From: Betaproteobacteria bacterium RIFCSPLOWO2_02_64_14
GTDB taxonomy: Bacteria; Pseudomonadota; Gammaproteobacteria; Burkholderiales; SG8-41
Reading direction: 5' to 3'
DNA length: 46,340 nt
Assembly: GCA_001770325.1 (NCBI GenBank)
Contig: MEQT01000096.1
Span: 1-46,340 of the forward strand
Of the stretch, positions 9,355 to 18,152 are shown piece after piece; within the stretch, counting starts at the first letter, position 1; the number at the start of each line of letters is the position of its first letter. The notes under the pieces are model-generated. The model was given only the letters and a program-made list of their open reading frames with translations, was not told the DNA's origin and did not search any database. The position numbers and the translations under genes are program-made.

Positions 9355-10115
9355 ATCTGAACGGCGCCGTCACCGGAAGTGGACCCGATGTGGTGTTGAT
9401 GCACGGTTGGGGGGTAAACGCCGGTGTGTTGCACGGACTTGCAACGGCGCTGGCAGCGCGCTTCCGTGTGCATGCGCTCGACTTGCCCGGATACGGCGCG
9501 AGCCCATCGTGCGCGCCCTACTGCCTGCAGACGTTGGTGGAAATGATTGCACGCGATGCGCCGCGTTCGTGCCATGTCGTCGGATGGTCGCTCGGCGCGC
9601 TCGTTGCGATGGCATGGGCGCGAGCGGCGCCACGGCAGATCGTGCGCATGGCGCTGCTGGCAGCGACGCCCTGCTTCGCGCGCCGTGACGACTGGGCACA
9701 TGGCGTGGAAGCGCATGTGCTCGAGGCGTTTGCACGGGATTTGCCGGCCGATTACGAGGGTACGATCGGGCGCTTCATCGCGCTGCAGGTTCTCGGTGAC
9801 GCAGATGCGCGGCGGGTGGCGTCAGAGTTGCGGCGCCACGTGCCACGCAGCGAGCGGCCTGGCATCGAGGCGCTGAGCAGCGGCCTGCGGATTCTGCGCG
9901 ACACGGACCTGCGCAACGCACTCGCGCAAATTCCGCAGCAGACGCTGGTGGTTCATGGAGATCGCGATCGATTGATCCCACCTGCGGCCGGCCGGTACGT
10001 TGGCCGCGGCATTCCCGGCGCGAGCTTTGAACTGGTGCAGGGCGCGGCCCACGCGCCATTCCTGTCGGACTTGCCGAGGGTCAGCGAACTCGTGACGGAT
10101 TTCCTGCATGGATGA
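9351..10115 (+). CDS. bioH: Pimeloyl-[ACP] methyl ester carboxylesterase
   Basis: Alpha/beta hydrolase: VVLMHGWGVNAGV, VVGWSLGALVAMAWA, LVVHGDRDRLIPP; gene order bioB-F-H-C-D. Confidence 0.93.
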   Translation: MNLNGAVTGSGPDVVLMHGWGVNAGVLHGLATALAARFRVHALDLPGYGASPSCAPYCLQTLVEMIARDAPRSCHVVGWSLGALVAMAWARAAPRQIVRMALLAATPCFARRDDWAHGVEAHVLEAFARDLPADYEGTIGRFIALQVLGDADARRVASELRRHVPRSERPGIEALSSGLRILRDTDLRNALAQIPQQTLVVHGDRDRLIPPAAGRYVGRGIPGASFELVQGAAHAPFLSDLPRVSELVTDFLHG

Positions 10116-10986
10116 ATCATTCCGCATCGACCGGCGGGCGCTGCGGCGTTCCTTCGAGCGGGCGGCGGCGACCTATGATGCGGCCGCGGTGCTGCAGAAT
10201 GAGGTGTGCCAACGCATGCTGGCACGGCTGGATTTCGTCAAGCAGGACCCGGCCGTGATTCTCGATGCCGGCTGCGGTACCGGCAACGCGCTGGCGGCGC
10301 TCGCGCGACGCTATCCCGCGGCGCGCATCATCGCGTTGGATATTGCGCTGCACATGGCCGAGCGTGCACGGGCGCGCACGCCGCGCTGGCGGCGGCTGTT
10401 GGGACGCGCGGCGCCGACCGCTCTTTGCGCAGATGTCGAGCATCTGCCTGTTGCCGCTGCCTCGTGCGCCCTGGTGTGGTCGAATCTCGTGCTGCAGTGG
10501 GTGAATGATCCCGCGAGTTCCTTCGGCGAGATGTATCGGGTGCTGTCGCCGGGCGGATTGCTGATGTTCAGCACGTTCGGCCCCGACACGCTGAAGGAAC
10601 TGCGCTCGGCCTATGACGGGACCGACCGCCATGTGCACGTCAACCGCTTCATCGACATGCACGATCTGGGGGACATGCTCTTGCATTGCGGTTTCGCCGA
10701 CCCCGTCATGGACATGGAACAGGTCACGCTCACCTACTCTGCAGTGCGCGACCTGATGCGGGATCTCAAGGCTATCGGCGCGCACAATCTTATGCGCGGC
10801 CGGCCGGCAGGGCTATCCGGCAGGCGCGGCCTCGCGACCGTAGTGCAGCGTTACGAAGCGTTCCGGCGCGAGGGCAAGCTCCCGGCCACGTTTGAAATCG
10901 TATATGGCCACGCGTGGAAACCGCAGCCGCGCCAGGGACCGTCCGGCCGTCCCGTCATCGACATCAGGGCGGAGAAACGGTCCTAG
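10108..10986 (+). CDS. bioC: Malonyl-[ACP] O-methyltransferase
   Basis: SAM motif VILDAGCGTGNALAALARRYP; operon context. Confidence 0.93.
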   Translation: MDESFRIDRRALRRSFERAAATYDAAAVLQNEVCQRMLARLDFVKQDPAVILDAGCGTGNALAALARRYPAARIIALDIALHMAERARARTPRWRRLLGRAAPTALCADVEHLPVAAASCALVWSNLVLQWVNDPASSFGEMYRVLSPGGLLMFSTFGPDTLKELRSAYDGTDRHVHVNRFIDMHDLGDMLLHCGFADPVMDMEQVTLTYSAVRDLMRDLKAIGAHNLMRGRPAGLSGRRGLATVVQRYEAFRREGKLPATFEIVYGHAWKPQPRQGPSGRPVIDIRAEKRS

Positions 10987-11694
10987 GTGTCCGCTCGTCA
11001 CTCATCGCTCATCACTCGTCACGGGGTTTTCGTTACCGGCACCGATACGGGCGTCGGCAAGACGCTCGTCGCGTGCGCACTGATTCTTGCCGTCGCCGAG
11101 ACCGGCAGGCGCGTCGTGGGGATGAAGCCGGTAGCGGCCGGTGCGCAAGCCAACGCGCAGGGCGTGCTCGTCAACGATGACGTCGTGCGGATCATGGCAG
11201 CGAGTAACGTTGCCGCGCCTCAAACGAATGTGAATCCGTACTGCTTCGCGCCGGCGACCGCGCCGCATCTCGCCGCCCGCGCCAGTGGCGTCGAGATCGT
11301 ACTGGAAGTGATACTCGCCGCCTACTGGAAACTCGCGGCGCTTGCGGAGTTTGTCGTGGTGGAAGGGGTGGGAGGTTTCTGCGTGCCGCTCAATGCGCGC
11401 GAAGACAGCGCGGATCTCGCGCGGCACCTTGGGCTTCCGGTGCTGCTGGTGGTCGGCATGCGCCTGGGTTGCCTCAACCACACTTTGCTGACAGCACAGG
11501 CGATCCGCGCCCGGGGGCTCAGGCTTGCCGGCTGGATTGCCAATCGCATCGACCCGTCGATGGCGGTTGCCGAGGAGAATGTCACAGCGCTGGCCGAGCG
11601 CCTGGCCGCGCCACTGCTGGGCGAGATCGAGTTCACAGCGGCCCCGGATCCGCAACGCATCGCCGCGCTGCTTGATTCGTCCCATCTCATCTGA
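10987..11694 (+). CDS. bioD: Dethiobiotin synthase
   Basis: GVFVTGTDTGVGKTLVACALI P-loop, VVEGVGGFCVPL, operon context; GTG start. Confidence 0.96.
   Translation: MSARHSSLITRHGVFVTGTDTGVGKTLVACALILAVAETGRRVVGMKPVAAGAQANAQGVLVNDDVVRIMAASNVAAPQTNVNPYCFAPATAPHLAARASGVEIVLEVILAAYWKLAALAEFVVVEGVGGFCVPLNAREDSADLARHLGLPVLLVVGMRLGCLNHTLLTAQAIRARGLRLAGWIANRIDPSMAVAEENVTALAERLAAPLLGEIEFTAAPDPQRIAALLDSSHLI
10994..11021 (+). repeat. Heptanucleotide repeat locus C inside the bioD 5' coding end (CTCGTCA CTCATCG CTCATCA CTCGTCA)
   Basis: Four contiguous 7-mers, read directly. Confidence 0.85.
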
Positions 11695-11923
11695 ACGCCG
11701 CAAAACCACGTGCGTGCTGGCTTAGCGGTGTGCAATTCTGAGGATTGTGCTCGGCTTTCTGGTTGCCTAGAAGGTACAGGGTGTGCTAAATTTCTCGCGG
11801 TTTTTTGCTGTTGACGCTTGCGCGCTTGCATAGAGATCAGGGGCGGTGCATTGGACTACATTCTGGGGTGGCAAGCGGGATATACTTACGGCCCGCAGCA
11901 ATAACTCCCTGTCGTCGTCCGGG

Positions 11924-11952
11924 TTGACAATAAGTTCACGATACATTATTTA
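11924..11952 (+). promoter_or_regulatory. Candidate sigma70 promoter for oxidase cluster 1
   Basis: TTGACA (11924-11929), 17 nt, TATTTA (11947-11952), upstream of the coxB start at 11999. Confidence 0.55.
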
Positions 11953-11998
11953 AACAAGGTCGTGGCTGACATTCAGGTTAGAGAGTGAGTAATACGGT

Positions 11999-13354
11999 AT
12001 GGTCATAGCAATCGTATTGATAATATTGATCGTTGGCTCTGTCCTTTTTCACTTTCTGAGCCCGTGGTACTTCACGCCGATCGCCTCTAATTGGGGCACG
12101 ATCGACGACACGATCAGCCTCACGTTCTGGGTTACGGGGGTCGTCTTCGTCGCCGTCAATTTGTTTATGGCTTATTGCGTGATACGCTTCCGTTACCGGA
12201 AGGAAAAGCGGGCGGATTACGAACCCGAGAACAAAAAACTGGAGGCGTGGCTTGTCGGATTGACCACAGTGGGCGTCATCGCCATGTTGGCCCCCGGTTT
12301 GGCGGTATGGGCGAAATTCGTCACCGTCCCGGAAAATGCGACGGTGATTGAGGCCGTGGGCCAGCAGTGGTACTGGAGCTATCGGTTCCCCGGGAAGGAC
12401 GGCAAGCTCGGTACGGTCGATTCCCGGCACGTCAGCGATAAAAATCCGTTTGGCATGAATCCCGACGATCCCAACGGACAGGATGACATCCTGATCACAA
12501 GTCCGGAGCTGCATCTCCCCATCGACAAGCCAGTCAAGGTGCTGCTCCGCTCTAAAGACGTGCTGCATAATTTCTCGGTGGCGCAGATCCGGGTCAAGAT
12601 GGATCTGGTGCCGGGTCTGGTCACCTATGTCTGGTTCATTCCCACCCGGACCGGGAACTTCGACCTCCTTTGCGAAGAATTATGCGGCATCGCACACTAC
12701 ACCATGCGCGGCAAACTCATCGTGGAAGAAGAGCGCGCGTTTCAGACGTGGTTAAGCAGCTATCCGACGTTCGCCCAAACCTCGGCTCAGGCTGCCGGCG
12801 ATGCTGCCGCAGGCAAGCCACTCTATGCGGTGTGTGCTGCCTGTCATGGCGTGCAGGCGGAGGGTAACGCTGCGCTGCATGCGCCGAAACTGAGCGGGCA
12901 AGGTGACTGGTACCTGAAACGGCAATTGAAGTATTACAAGCAAGGCGTCCGGGGGGCACACGACAAGGATGTTTTCGGTAAAATGATGGCGCCCATGGCG
13001 GCGACGCTGGGTGATGACTCCGCCATCAATAATGTCAGCGCTTATATCAGGACGCTGCCGGATAATCCGGCCCCGGCCACGGTGAAGGGAAATGCGAATA
13101 ACGGTCAAACGCGCTATGCGACCTGTGCGGTCTGCCACGGTGCTAATGGGCGCGGCATACAGGCGATGAATGCCCCCGGGCTGAAGGGTATGAGTGATTG
13201 GTATCTGGTCACTCAATTGAAAAATTTCAAGCAGGGTATTCGCGGCGCCCATCCGCAAGACATGTACGGAGGCCAGATGGCATTGATGGCCGCGATTCTG
13301 ACCGACGACCGGGCAGTCGATGATCTCGTTGCCTACATCAGCACCTTGAAATGA
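11999..13354 (+). CDS. coxB: Cytochrome c oxidase subunit II with C-terminal tandem cytochrome c domains
   Basis: CuA ligand pattern DVLHNF...CEELCGIAHYTM, then two CxxCH motifs: CAACH (12833-12847) and CAVCH (13124-13138). Confidence 0.95.
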   Translation: MVIAIVLIILIVGSVLFHFLSPWYFTPIASNWGTIDDTISLTFWVTGVVFVAVNLFMAYCVIRFRYRKEKRADYEPENKKLEAWLVGLTTVGVIAMLAPGLAVWAKFVTVPENATVIEAVGQQWYWSYRFPGKDGKLGTVDSRHVSDKNPFGMNPDDPNGQDDILITSPELHLPIDKPVKVLLRSKDVLHNFSVAQIRVKMDLVPGLVTYVWFIPTRTGNFDLLCEELCGIAHYTMRGKLIVEEERAFQTWLSSYPTFAQTSAQAAGDAAAGKPLYAVCAACHGVQAEGNAALHAPKLSGQGDWYLKRQLKYYKQGVRGAHDKDVFGKMMAPMAATLGDDSAINNVSAYIRTLPDNPAPATVKGNANNGQTRYATCAVCHGANGRGIQAMNAPGLKGMSDWYLVTQLKNFKQGIRGAHPQDMYGGQMALMAAILTDDRAVDDLVAYISTLK

Positions 13355-13439
13355 CCGGCCGGCTCGAGCGCCGTATATTATCGTGCTGATGAGACTCAGG
13401 CGAATAGCGCATTAATGAAGCAGTAGTGACGAGGAGATT

Positions 13440-15218
13440 TTGATGGATTACGTTGCGCATGACGCATCGGATTTCGCCCGACCTGCCGAAGTCGAGGAGA
13501 TGGAACTCTACCATCCGAAGACTTTCATCGGGAAATACATCTGGAGCCAGGACGCGAAAGTCATCGCCGTTCAGTACGCGATCACCGCCATCGGAATAGG
13601 GTTGGTGGCGTTGGTGCTGTCGTGGTTGATGCGGCTGCAACTGGCTTTCCCGAACAGCTTCTCCTTTATCGACCCCAGCAACTACCTTCAGTTCGTCACC
13701 ATGCACGGCATGATCATGGTCATCTACCTGCTCACCGCGCTGTTCTTGGGAGGGTTTGGCAACTACCTCATCCCGCTGATGGTCGGCGCCCGCGATATGG
13801 TTTTCCCCTATGTCAACATGGTGAGTTACTGGGTCTATCTGACCGCCGTGCTGTTACTGGTCGCGAGTTTCTTCGTGCCGGGCGGGCCTACGGGCGCCGG
13901 CTGGACCTTGTACCCGCCCCAGGCGATCCTCCAGGGCACTCCGGGGGCGACCTGGGGCATTATTTTGATGCTCGTTTCTCTGGCTTTCTTCATCATCGGC
14001 TTCACCATGGGCGGTTTGAATTATGTGGTGACGGTGTTGCAGGCCCGCACGCGGGGGATGACGATGATGCGCCTGCCCCTGACGGTGTGGGGCATTTTCA
14101 CCGCCACCGTCCTGGCGCTGTTGGCCTTTCCCGCGCTGTTCGTCAGCGCCATCATGATGATGTTGGACGTGACACTGGGCACGAGTTTCTTTATGCCCGC
14201 CATCGTCTCGATGGGGCAACAGCTTGACTACACAGGAGGCAGTCCGGTGTTGTTTCAACACCTGTTCTGGTTCTTCGGCCATCCCGAGGTCTACATTGTC
14301 GCCCTGCCGGCGTTCGGCATCGTCTCCGACCTGATCAGTGTGCATGCCAGAAAAAATATCTTCGGCTATCGGATGATGGTGTGGGCGATTGTGGCCATCG
14401 GCGGCTTGAGCTTCATCGTCTGGGCGCACCACATGTACGTCAGCGGTATGAACCCGTACTTCGGCTTCTTTTTCGCCACCACCACGCTGATCATCGCCGT
14501 CCCCACGGCCCTCAAGGTCTACAACTGGGTGCTGACGCTGTGGCGCGGCAACATCCACCTCACGGTCCCGATGCTGTTTGCCATCGGGTTCATCTTCACG
14601 TTTATCAACGGCGGGTTAACGGGCCTGTTCCTCGGTAACGTGACCGTGGACGTCCCGCTTTCCGACACCATGTTTGTGGTCGCCCACTTCCATATGGTCA
14701 TGGCCATTGCACCCATCCTGGTGGTGTTCGGGGCGATCTACCACTGGTACCCCAAGATCACCGGGCGCATGCTGAACGATACCCTGGGCAAATTTCACTT
14801 CTGGGTCACCTTCGTCGGGAGCTACGCCATCTATTACCCCATGCACTACCTGGGCTTTGCGGGCGTGCCGCGCCGGTATTATGCAATTGGAGGCACGAAC
14901 TTTATCCCCGAATCGGCGCAAGCCTTGAACGCCAGTATCACCATCGCGGCGCTGATCGTGGGTGTCGTCCAGGTAGTATTTTTGTACAACCTGGTCTGGA
15001 GTTATTTCAAAGGCAAGCCATCGGGGAGCAATCCCTGGAGCGCCACCACGCTGGAGTGGCAAACCGCCGACACTCCGCCGAAGCACGGCAACTTTGGCGA
15101 GACGTTACCGGTGGTCTATCGTTGGGCATACGATTACAGCGTGCCGGGTGCCAAAGAGGACTTCATACCGCAAAACGTCCCGCCGCGAGACGTCGTCCTC
15201 AGCAGCAATAAGACGTAG
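13440..15218 (+). CDS. coxA: Cytochrome c oxidase subunit I (haem-copper oxidase, A-type motifs), cluster 1
   Basis: [69 protein letters not shown]. Confidence 0.97.
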   Translation: MMDYVAHDASDFARPAEVEEMELYHPKTFIGKYIWSQDAKVIAVQYAITAIGIGLVALVLSWLMRLQLAFPNSFSFIDPSNYLQFVTMHGMIMVIYLLTALFLGGFGNYLIPLMVGARDMVFPYVNMVSYWVYLTAVLLLVASFFVPGGPTGAGWTLYPPQAILQGTPGATWGIILMLVSLAFFIIGFTMGGLNYVVTVLQARTRGMTMMRLPLTVWGIFTATVLALLAFPALFVSAIMMMLDVTLGTSFFMPAIVSMGQQLDYTGGSPVLFQHLFWFFGHPEVYIVALPAFGIVSDLISVHARKNIFGYRMMVWAIVAIGGLSFIVWAHHMYVSGMNPYFGFFFATTTLIIAVPTALKVYNWVLTLWRGNIHLTVPMLFAIGFIFTFINGGLTGLFLGNVTVDVPLSDTMFVVAHFHMVMAIAPILVVFGAIYHWYPKITGRMLNDTLGKFHFWVTFVGSYAIYYPMHYLGFAGVPRRYYAIGGTNFIPESAQALNASITIAALIVGVVQVVFLYNLVWSYFKGKPSGSNPWSATTLEWQTADTPPKHGNFGETLPVVYRWAYDYSVPGAKEDFIPQNVPPRDVVLSSNKT

Positions 15219-15238
15219 TCGGCCAGGAATCCAACGAC

Positions 15239-15895
15239 GTGACTATGTTTCATCAATTGATGGCCAAGCCTTGGGTGACGGCCCAGGGCAAGGTCGATGA
15301 CCTTTACGCGGGAGGCGCATCTTCTGCGCTGGCGAAGCGACTCGCTTTGAGGGTATTTCTTGCAGTGGTCGCGGTCCTGTTCTTCCTTTTGGTTACCGCA
15401 TATGGTACCCGGATGGCGTACGAGGACTGGCGTCCCGCGCCCCAGGTAAGCCTGTTGTGGGCGAATACGTTGGTGCTGATATTGAGCAGCATCGCCTTGC
15501 AATGGGCGCAGTATTCAGTACGTCGGGGGCGGATGGACGCCATGCGAGTCGGCCTGCTTGCTGCCGGCGCTTTCACCGTGGTTTTTCTGTTTGGGCAGTT
15601 CCTGGCCTGGCGGCAACTCGCCACGATGGTTTATTTTGACGTAATGAATCCGGCCGTCGCATTTTTTTATCTGATCACGGGAGTGCACGGGCTGCACCTG
15701 GTGGGCGGTTTGGTGGCCTGGGGCAGGACCGTCGCCAGAGTGTGGGGCGATTTTGACGTGGGGAAGGTCAGGCAGAGCGTGGAACTCTGTACCACGTACT
15801 GGCACTTCCTGCTGCTGGTTTGGCTGGTGCTTTTTGGTCTGCTGTTTACGGGAAATAATTTGGACCTTCTATTGAAGCTCTGCGGGATCAGGTAA
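15239..15895 (+). CDS. Haem-copper oxidase subunit III family protein (first of two)
   Basis: Multi-TM; FFYLITGVHGLHLVGGLVAWGRTV...VELCTTYWHFLLLVWLVLFGLLF matches the CoxIII C-terminal helices. ATG at 15245 is an alternative start. Confidence 0.85.
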   Translation: MTMFHQLMAKPWVTAQGKVDDLYAGGASSALAKRLALRVFLAVVAVLFFLLVTAYGTRMAYEDWRPAPQVSLLWANTLVLILSSIALQWAQYSVRRGRMDAMRVGLLAAGAFTVVFLFGQFLAWRQLATMVYFDVMNPAVAFFYLITGVHGLHLVGGLVAWGRTVARVWGDFDVGKVRQSVELCTTYWHFLLLVWLVLFGLLFTGNNLDLLLKLCGIR

Positions 15896-15909
15896 ACGGG
15901 GCCAGGGAC

Positions 15910-16641
15910 ATGACACAAGCTCAAGCGATTCAGACAAATCCAGGAGAACCCCTACCTCTGCCTGAGGGCATGCAAGGCATCGTCGCCGACTGGTCCTCCG
16001 ACCAGAGGGCGTTCAAGAATGTCCCCTGGGGCAAGGCCATGATGTGGATCTTCCTCCTCAGCGATACCTTCATCTTCAGCTCTTTTTTGATCTCGTACAT
16101 GACGGTGCGAATGTCCGCCACGGAGCCCTGGCCCAACCCCAGTGAGGTTTTCGCGTTGACACTGTTCGGCGAGAAAATCCCCCTCATCCTGATCGCCATC
16201 ATGACCTTCATCCTGATCAGCAGCAGCGGGACGATGGCGATGGCTGTCAAATTCGGTTATGAAAAAAATAGGAAGATGACCTTTATCCTGTTGCTGATCA
16301 CCGCGGCATTTGGAGCAACCTTCGTCGGGATGCAGGCCTTCGAGTGGACCAAGCTGATTGTGGAAGAGGGGGTACGCCCCTGGGGCAATCCCATGGGCGC
16401 GGCCCAGTTTGGCTCGAGCTTTTTCATGATCACGGGTTTCCATGGCACCCACGTGTCGATCGGCGTGATATTCCTGATCATCGTGGCGATCAAGGTGCTG
16501 CGGGGGGATCTGGATCACGAAAGGCCGGGCTTTCTGACCGGCAGGAAGGGAAAATACGAGATCGTCGAAATCATGGGCCTGTATTGGCACTTCGTCGATC
16601 TGGTGTGGGTATTCATCTTCGCAGTCTTCTATCTTTGGTAA
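15910..16641 (+). CDS. coxC: Cytochrome c oxidase subunit III (second of two), cluster 1
   Basis: FFMITGFHGTHVSIGVIFLIIVA...VEIMGLYWHFVDLVWVFIFAVFYLW. Confidence 0.94.
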   Translation: MTQAQAIQTNPGEPLPLPEGMQGIVADWSSDQRAFKNVPWGKAMMWIFLLSDTFIFSSFLISYMTVRMSATEPWPNPSEVFALTLFGEKIPLILIAIMTFILISSSGTMAMAVKFGYEKNRKMTFILLLITAAFGATFVGMQAFEWTKLIVEEGVRPWGNPMGAAQFGSSFFMITGFHGTHVSIGVIFLIIVAIKVLRGDLDHERPGFLTGRKGKYEIVEIMGLYWHFVDLVWVFIFAVFYLW

Positions 16642-16649
16642 GGGAAAAC

Positions 16650-17036
16650 ATGGCGCACGCAGAAGGGCAGCAACATCCCGTGGCGCACGCAGGAGGGCAA
16701 CAACATTCCATCGCGCACGCAGAAGGGCAACAACATCCGATCGGCATTTATCTCAAGATCTGGGCATTGCTGTTTGTTCTCAGCACAGCGTCTTATCTTG
16801 TTGACTACTTCCACTTTCAGGGCTACCTCAGGTGGTTTTTGATCATCGTATTCATGTTGCTGAAGGCCGGGCTGATCGTGGCTGTGTTCATGCACATGAT
16901 GTGGGAGCGGCTGGCTTTGTTGTATGCGATTCTGGTTCCGACGCTGTTGTTGATGGTACTTTTGGGCATCGGGGCGCTTGAAGCGGACTACACCTTCTTT
17001 ACGCGGAGCGTGTTTTTCGTGAAGGGATTGTTCTAG
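16650..17036 (+). CDS. Prokaryotic cytochrome c oxidase subunit IV family protein with His-rich N-terminal repeat
   Basis: ATG at 16650; MAHAEGQQHPVAHAGGQQHSIAHAEGQQHPIGIYLKIWALLFVLSTASYLVDYF...LKAGLIVAVFMHMMWERL. Confidence 0.88.
   Translation: MAHAEGQQHPVAHAGGQQHSIAHAEGQQHPIGIYLKIWALLFVLSTASYLVDYFHFQGYLRWFLIIVFMLLKAGLIVAVFMHMMWERLALLYAILVPTLLLMVLLGIGALEADYTFFTRSVFFVKGLF
16653..16742 (+). repeat. Three tandem 30-bp units encoding (AHAEGQQHPV)-like decapeptides
   Basis: gcgcacgcagaagggcagcaacatcccgtg / gcgcacgcaggagggcaacaacattccatc / gcgcacgcagaagggcaacaacatccgatc. Confidence 0.95.
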
Positions 17037-17104
17037 CGTAGCCGGATCGAATTGCGGCGCGCCCATCGACTGCCGAACCCCGTTCCTTACTACAAGAGCT
17101 GCCA

Positions 17105-17608
17105 ATGACTGTAAAGCGTAACGCGATGAACGTTTCCATTATTCTCGGGATCGGTATAGTGCTGATGCTGTTTTTTTTCGTACTTGTGGTCCATCACCGC
17201 GAGATCCCCGCCCGAGTCCAACAGCAGCGCGGTGCGCTTTTGGGCACCAATTCAACTGTGGCCGAGCGGATCAAGCCCGTCGGCCAGGTCGACCTCGCTC
17301 CGGCAAAAACACAGCAGGCGCCTGTGAAAATCGCGGTGACCGCGCCGCCGCCCGCCCGCGACGGACAACAGGTCTACCAGGCCGGCTGTGTCGCCTGCCA
17401 CGGTGCCGGTATCGCCGGCGCGCCGAAGCTGGGTGATAAGGGCCAGTGGGCCAAGCGCATCGCCAAGGGCGCCGACACTCTCTACGCCAGCGCCGTTAAT
17501 GGGGTACAGGGGAGCGGGGGAGCGATGCCGGCCAAAGGCGGGAACCCGGCGCTGAGCGACGCCGAGGTCAAGGCCGCGGTCGACTACATGGTAGCGCAGT
17601 CGAAATAA
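17105..17608 (+). CDS. Class I cytochrome c (c5-like), membrane anchored
   Basis: N-terminal TM, GQQVYQAGCVACHGAGIAGAPKLGD...AMPAKGGNPALSDAEVKAAVDYMVAQSK. Confidence 0.93.
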   Translation: MTVKRNAMNVSIILGIGIVLMLFFFVLVVHHREIPARVQQQRGALLGTNSTVAERIKPVGQVDLAPAKTQQAPVKIAVTAPPPARDGQQVYQAGCVACHGAGIAGAPKLGDKGQWAKRIAKGADTLYASAVNGVQGSGGAMPAKGGNPALSDAEVKAAVDYMVAQSK

Positions 17609-17696
17609 GCGGCAGAAACGGTAATACTCCCGAAGCTTCGTTTATTGCAGGATTGGATTCCTGTTTTGCCGATTCACGCCGGGGGCCGTAGAGATC

Positions 17697-17728
17697 ACCG
17701 GTCCTGCCGTTTGCCGGTTTTTATTTGC
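17697..17728 (+). terminator. Possible terminator after cluster 1
   Basis: accgg-tcctgccgtttg-ccggt followed by ttttatt. Confidence 0.4.
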
Positions 17729-18152
17729 GGACCTCGAAGGCGACGGGTAAAACAGGGCCGCCGCGGAATTCCAGGTTGATGACAACCGAGTTGCCGGCGC
17801 GCAGCGTCCGTTTCGGGTTCATCAGCATCAGATGATAACCTCCCGGCGCAAAAATCAAACTCGCGTTGGGTGCAAGCTCGATTTGCGGCGCGTGTTCCAT
17901 GCCCGCCATGCCGTTCTTGACGATCGTGCGGTGAATCATCACGGTCTCAAAGTCGGAACTGTGCGCGGCCACGATTACTTGTGATCGTGACGTGTTGTTT
18001 TGCAACGCCATGTACCCCGCCATCATGGCCACGCCGGGCGGCGATTCCCGCACCCAGGCATTGCGTACGGAAACACCGGCCTCTTCGCTCGCAGCGGCGA
18101 TAAGGGTCAGCGCCAACATCAGGGCGGCAAAAACCGGATTTCGCCATCTCAC
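17721..18152 (-). CDS. PCu(A)C-family periplasmic copper chaperone
   Basis: VRNAWVRESPPGVAMMAGYMALQN...MIHRTIVKNGMAGMEHAPQIELAPNASLIFAPGGYHLMLMNPKRTL: H(M)x10M...HxM pattern. Confidence 0.93.
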   Translation of the reverse strand: MRWRNPVFAALMLALTLIAAASEEAGVSVRNAWVRESPPGVAMMAGYMALQNNTSRSQVIVAAHSSDFETVMIHRTIVKNGMAGMEHAPQIELAPNASLIFAPGGYHLMLMNPKRTLRAGNSVVINLEFRGGPVLPVAFEVRK

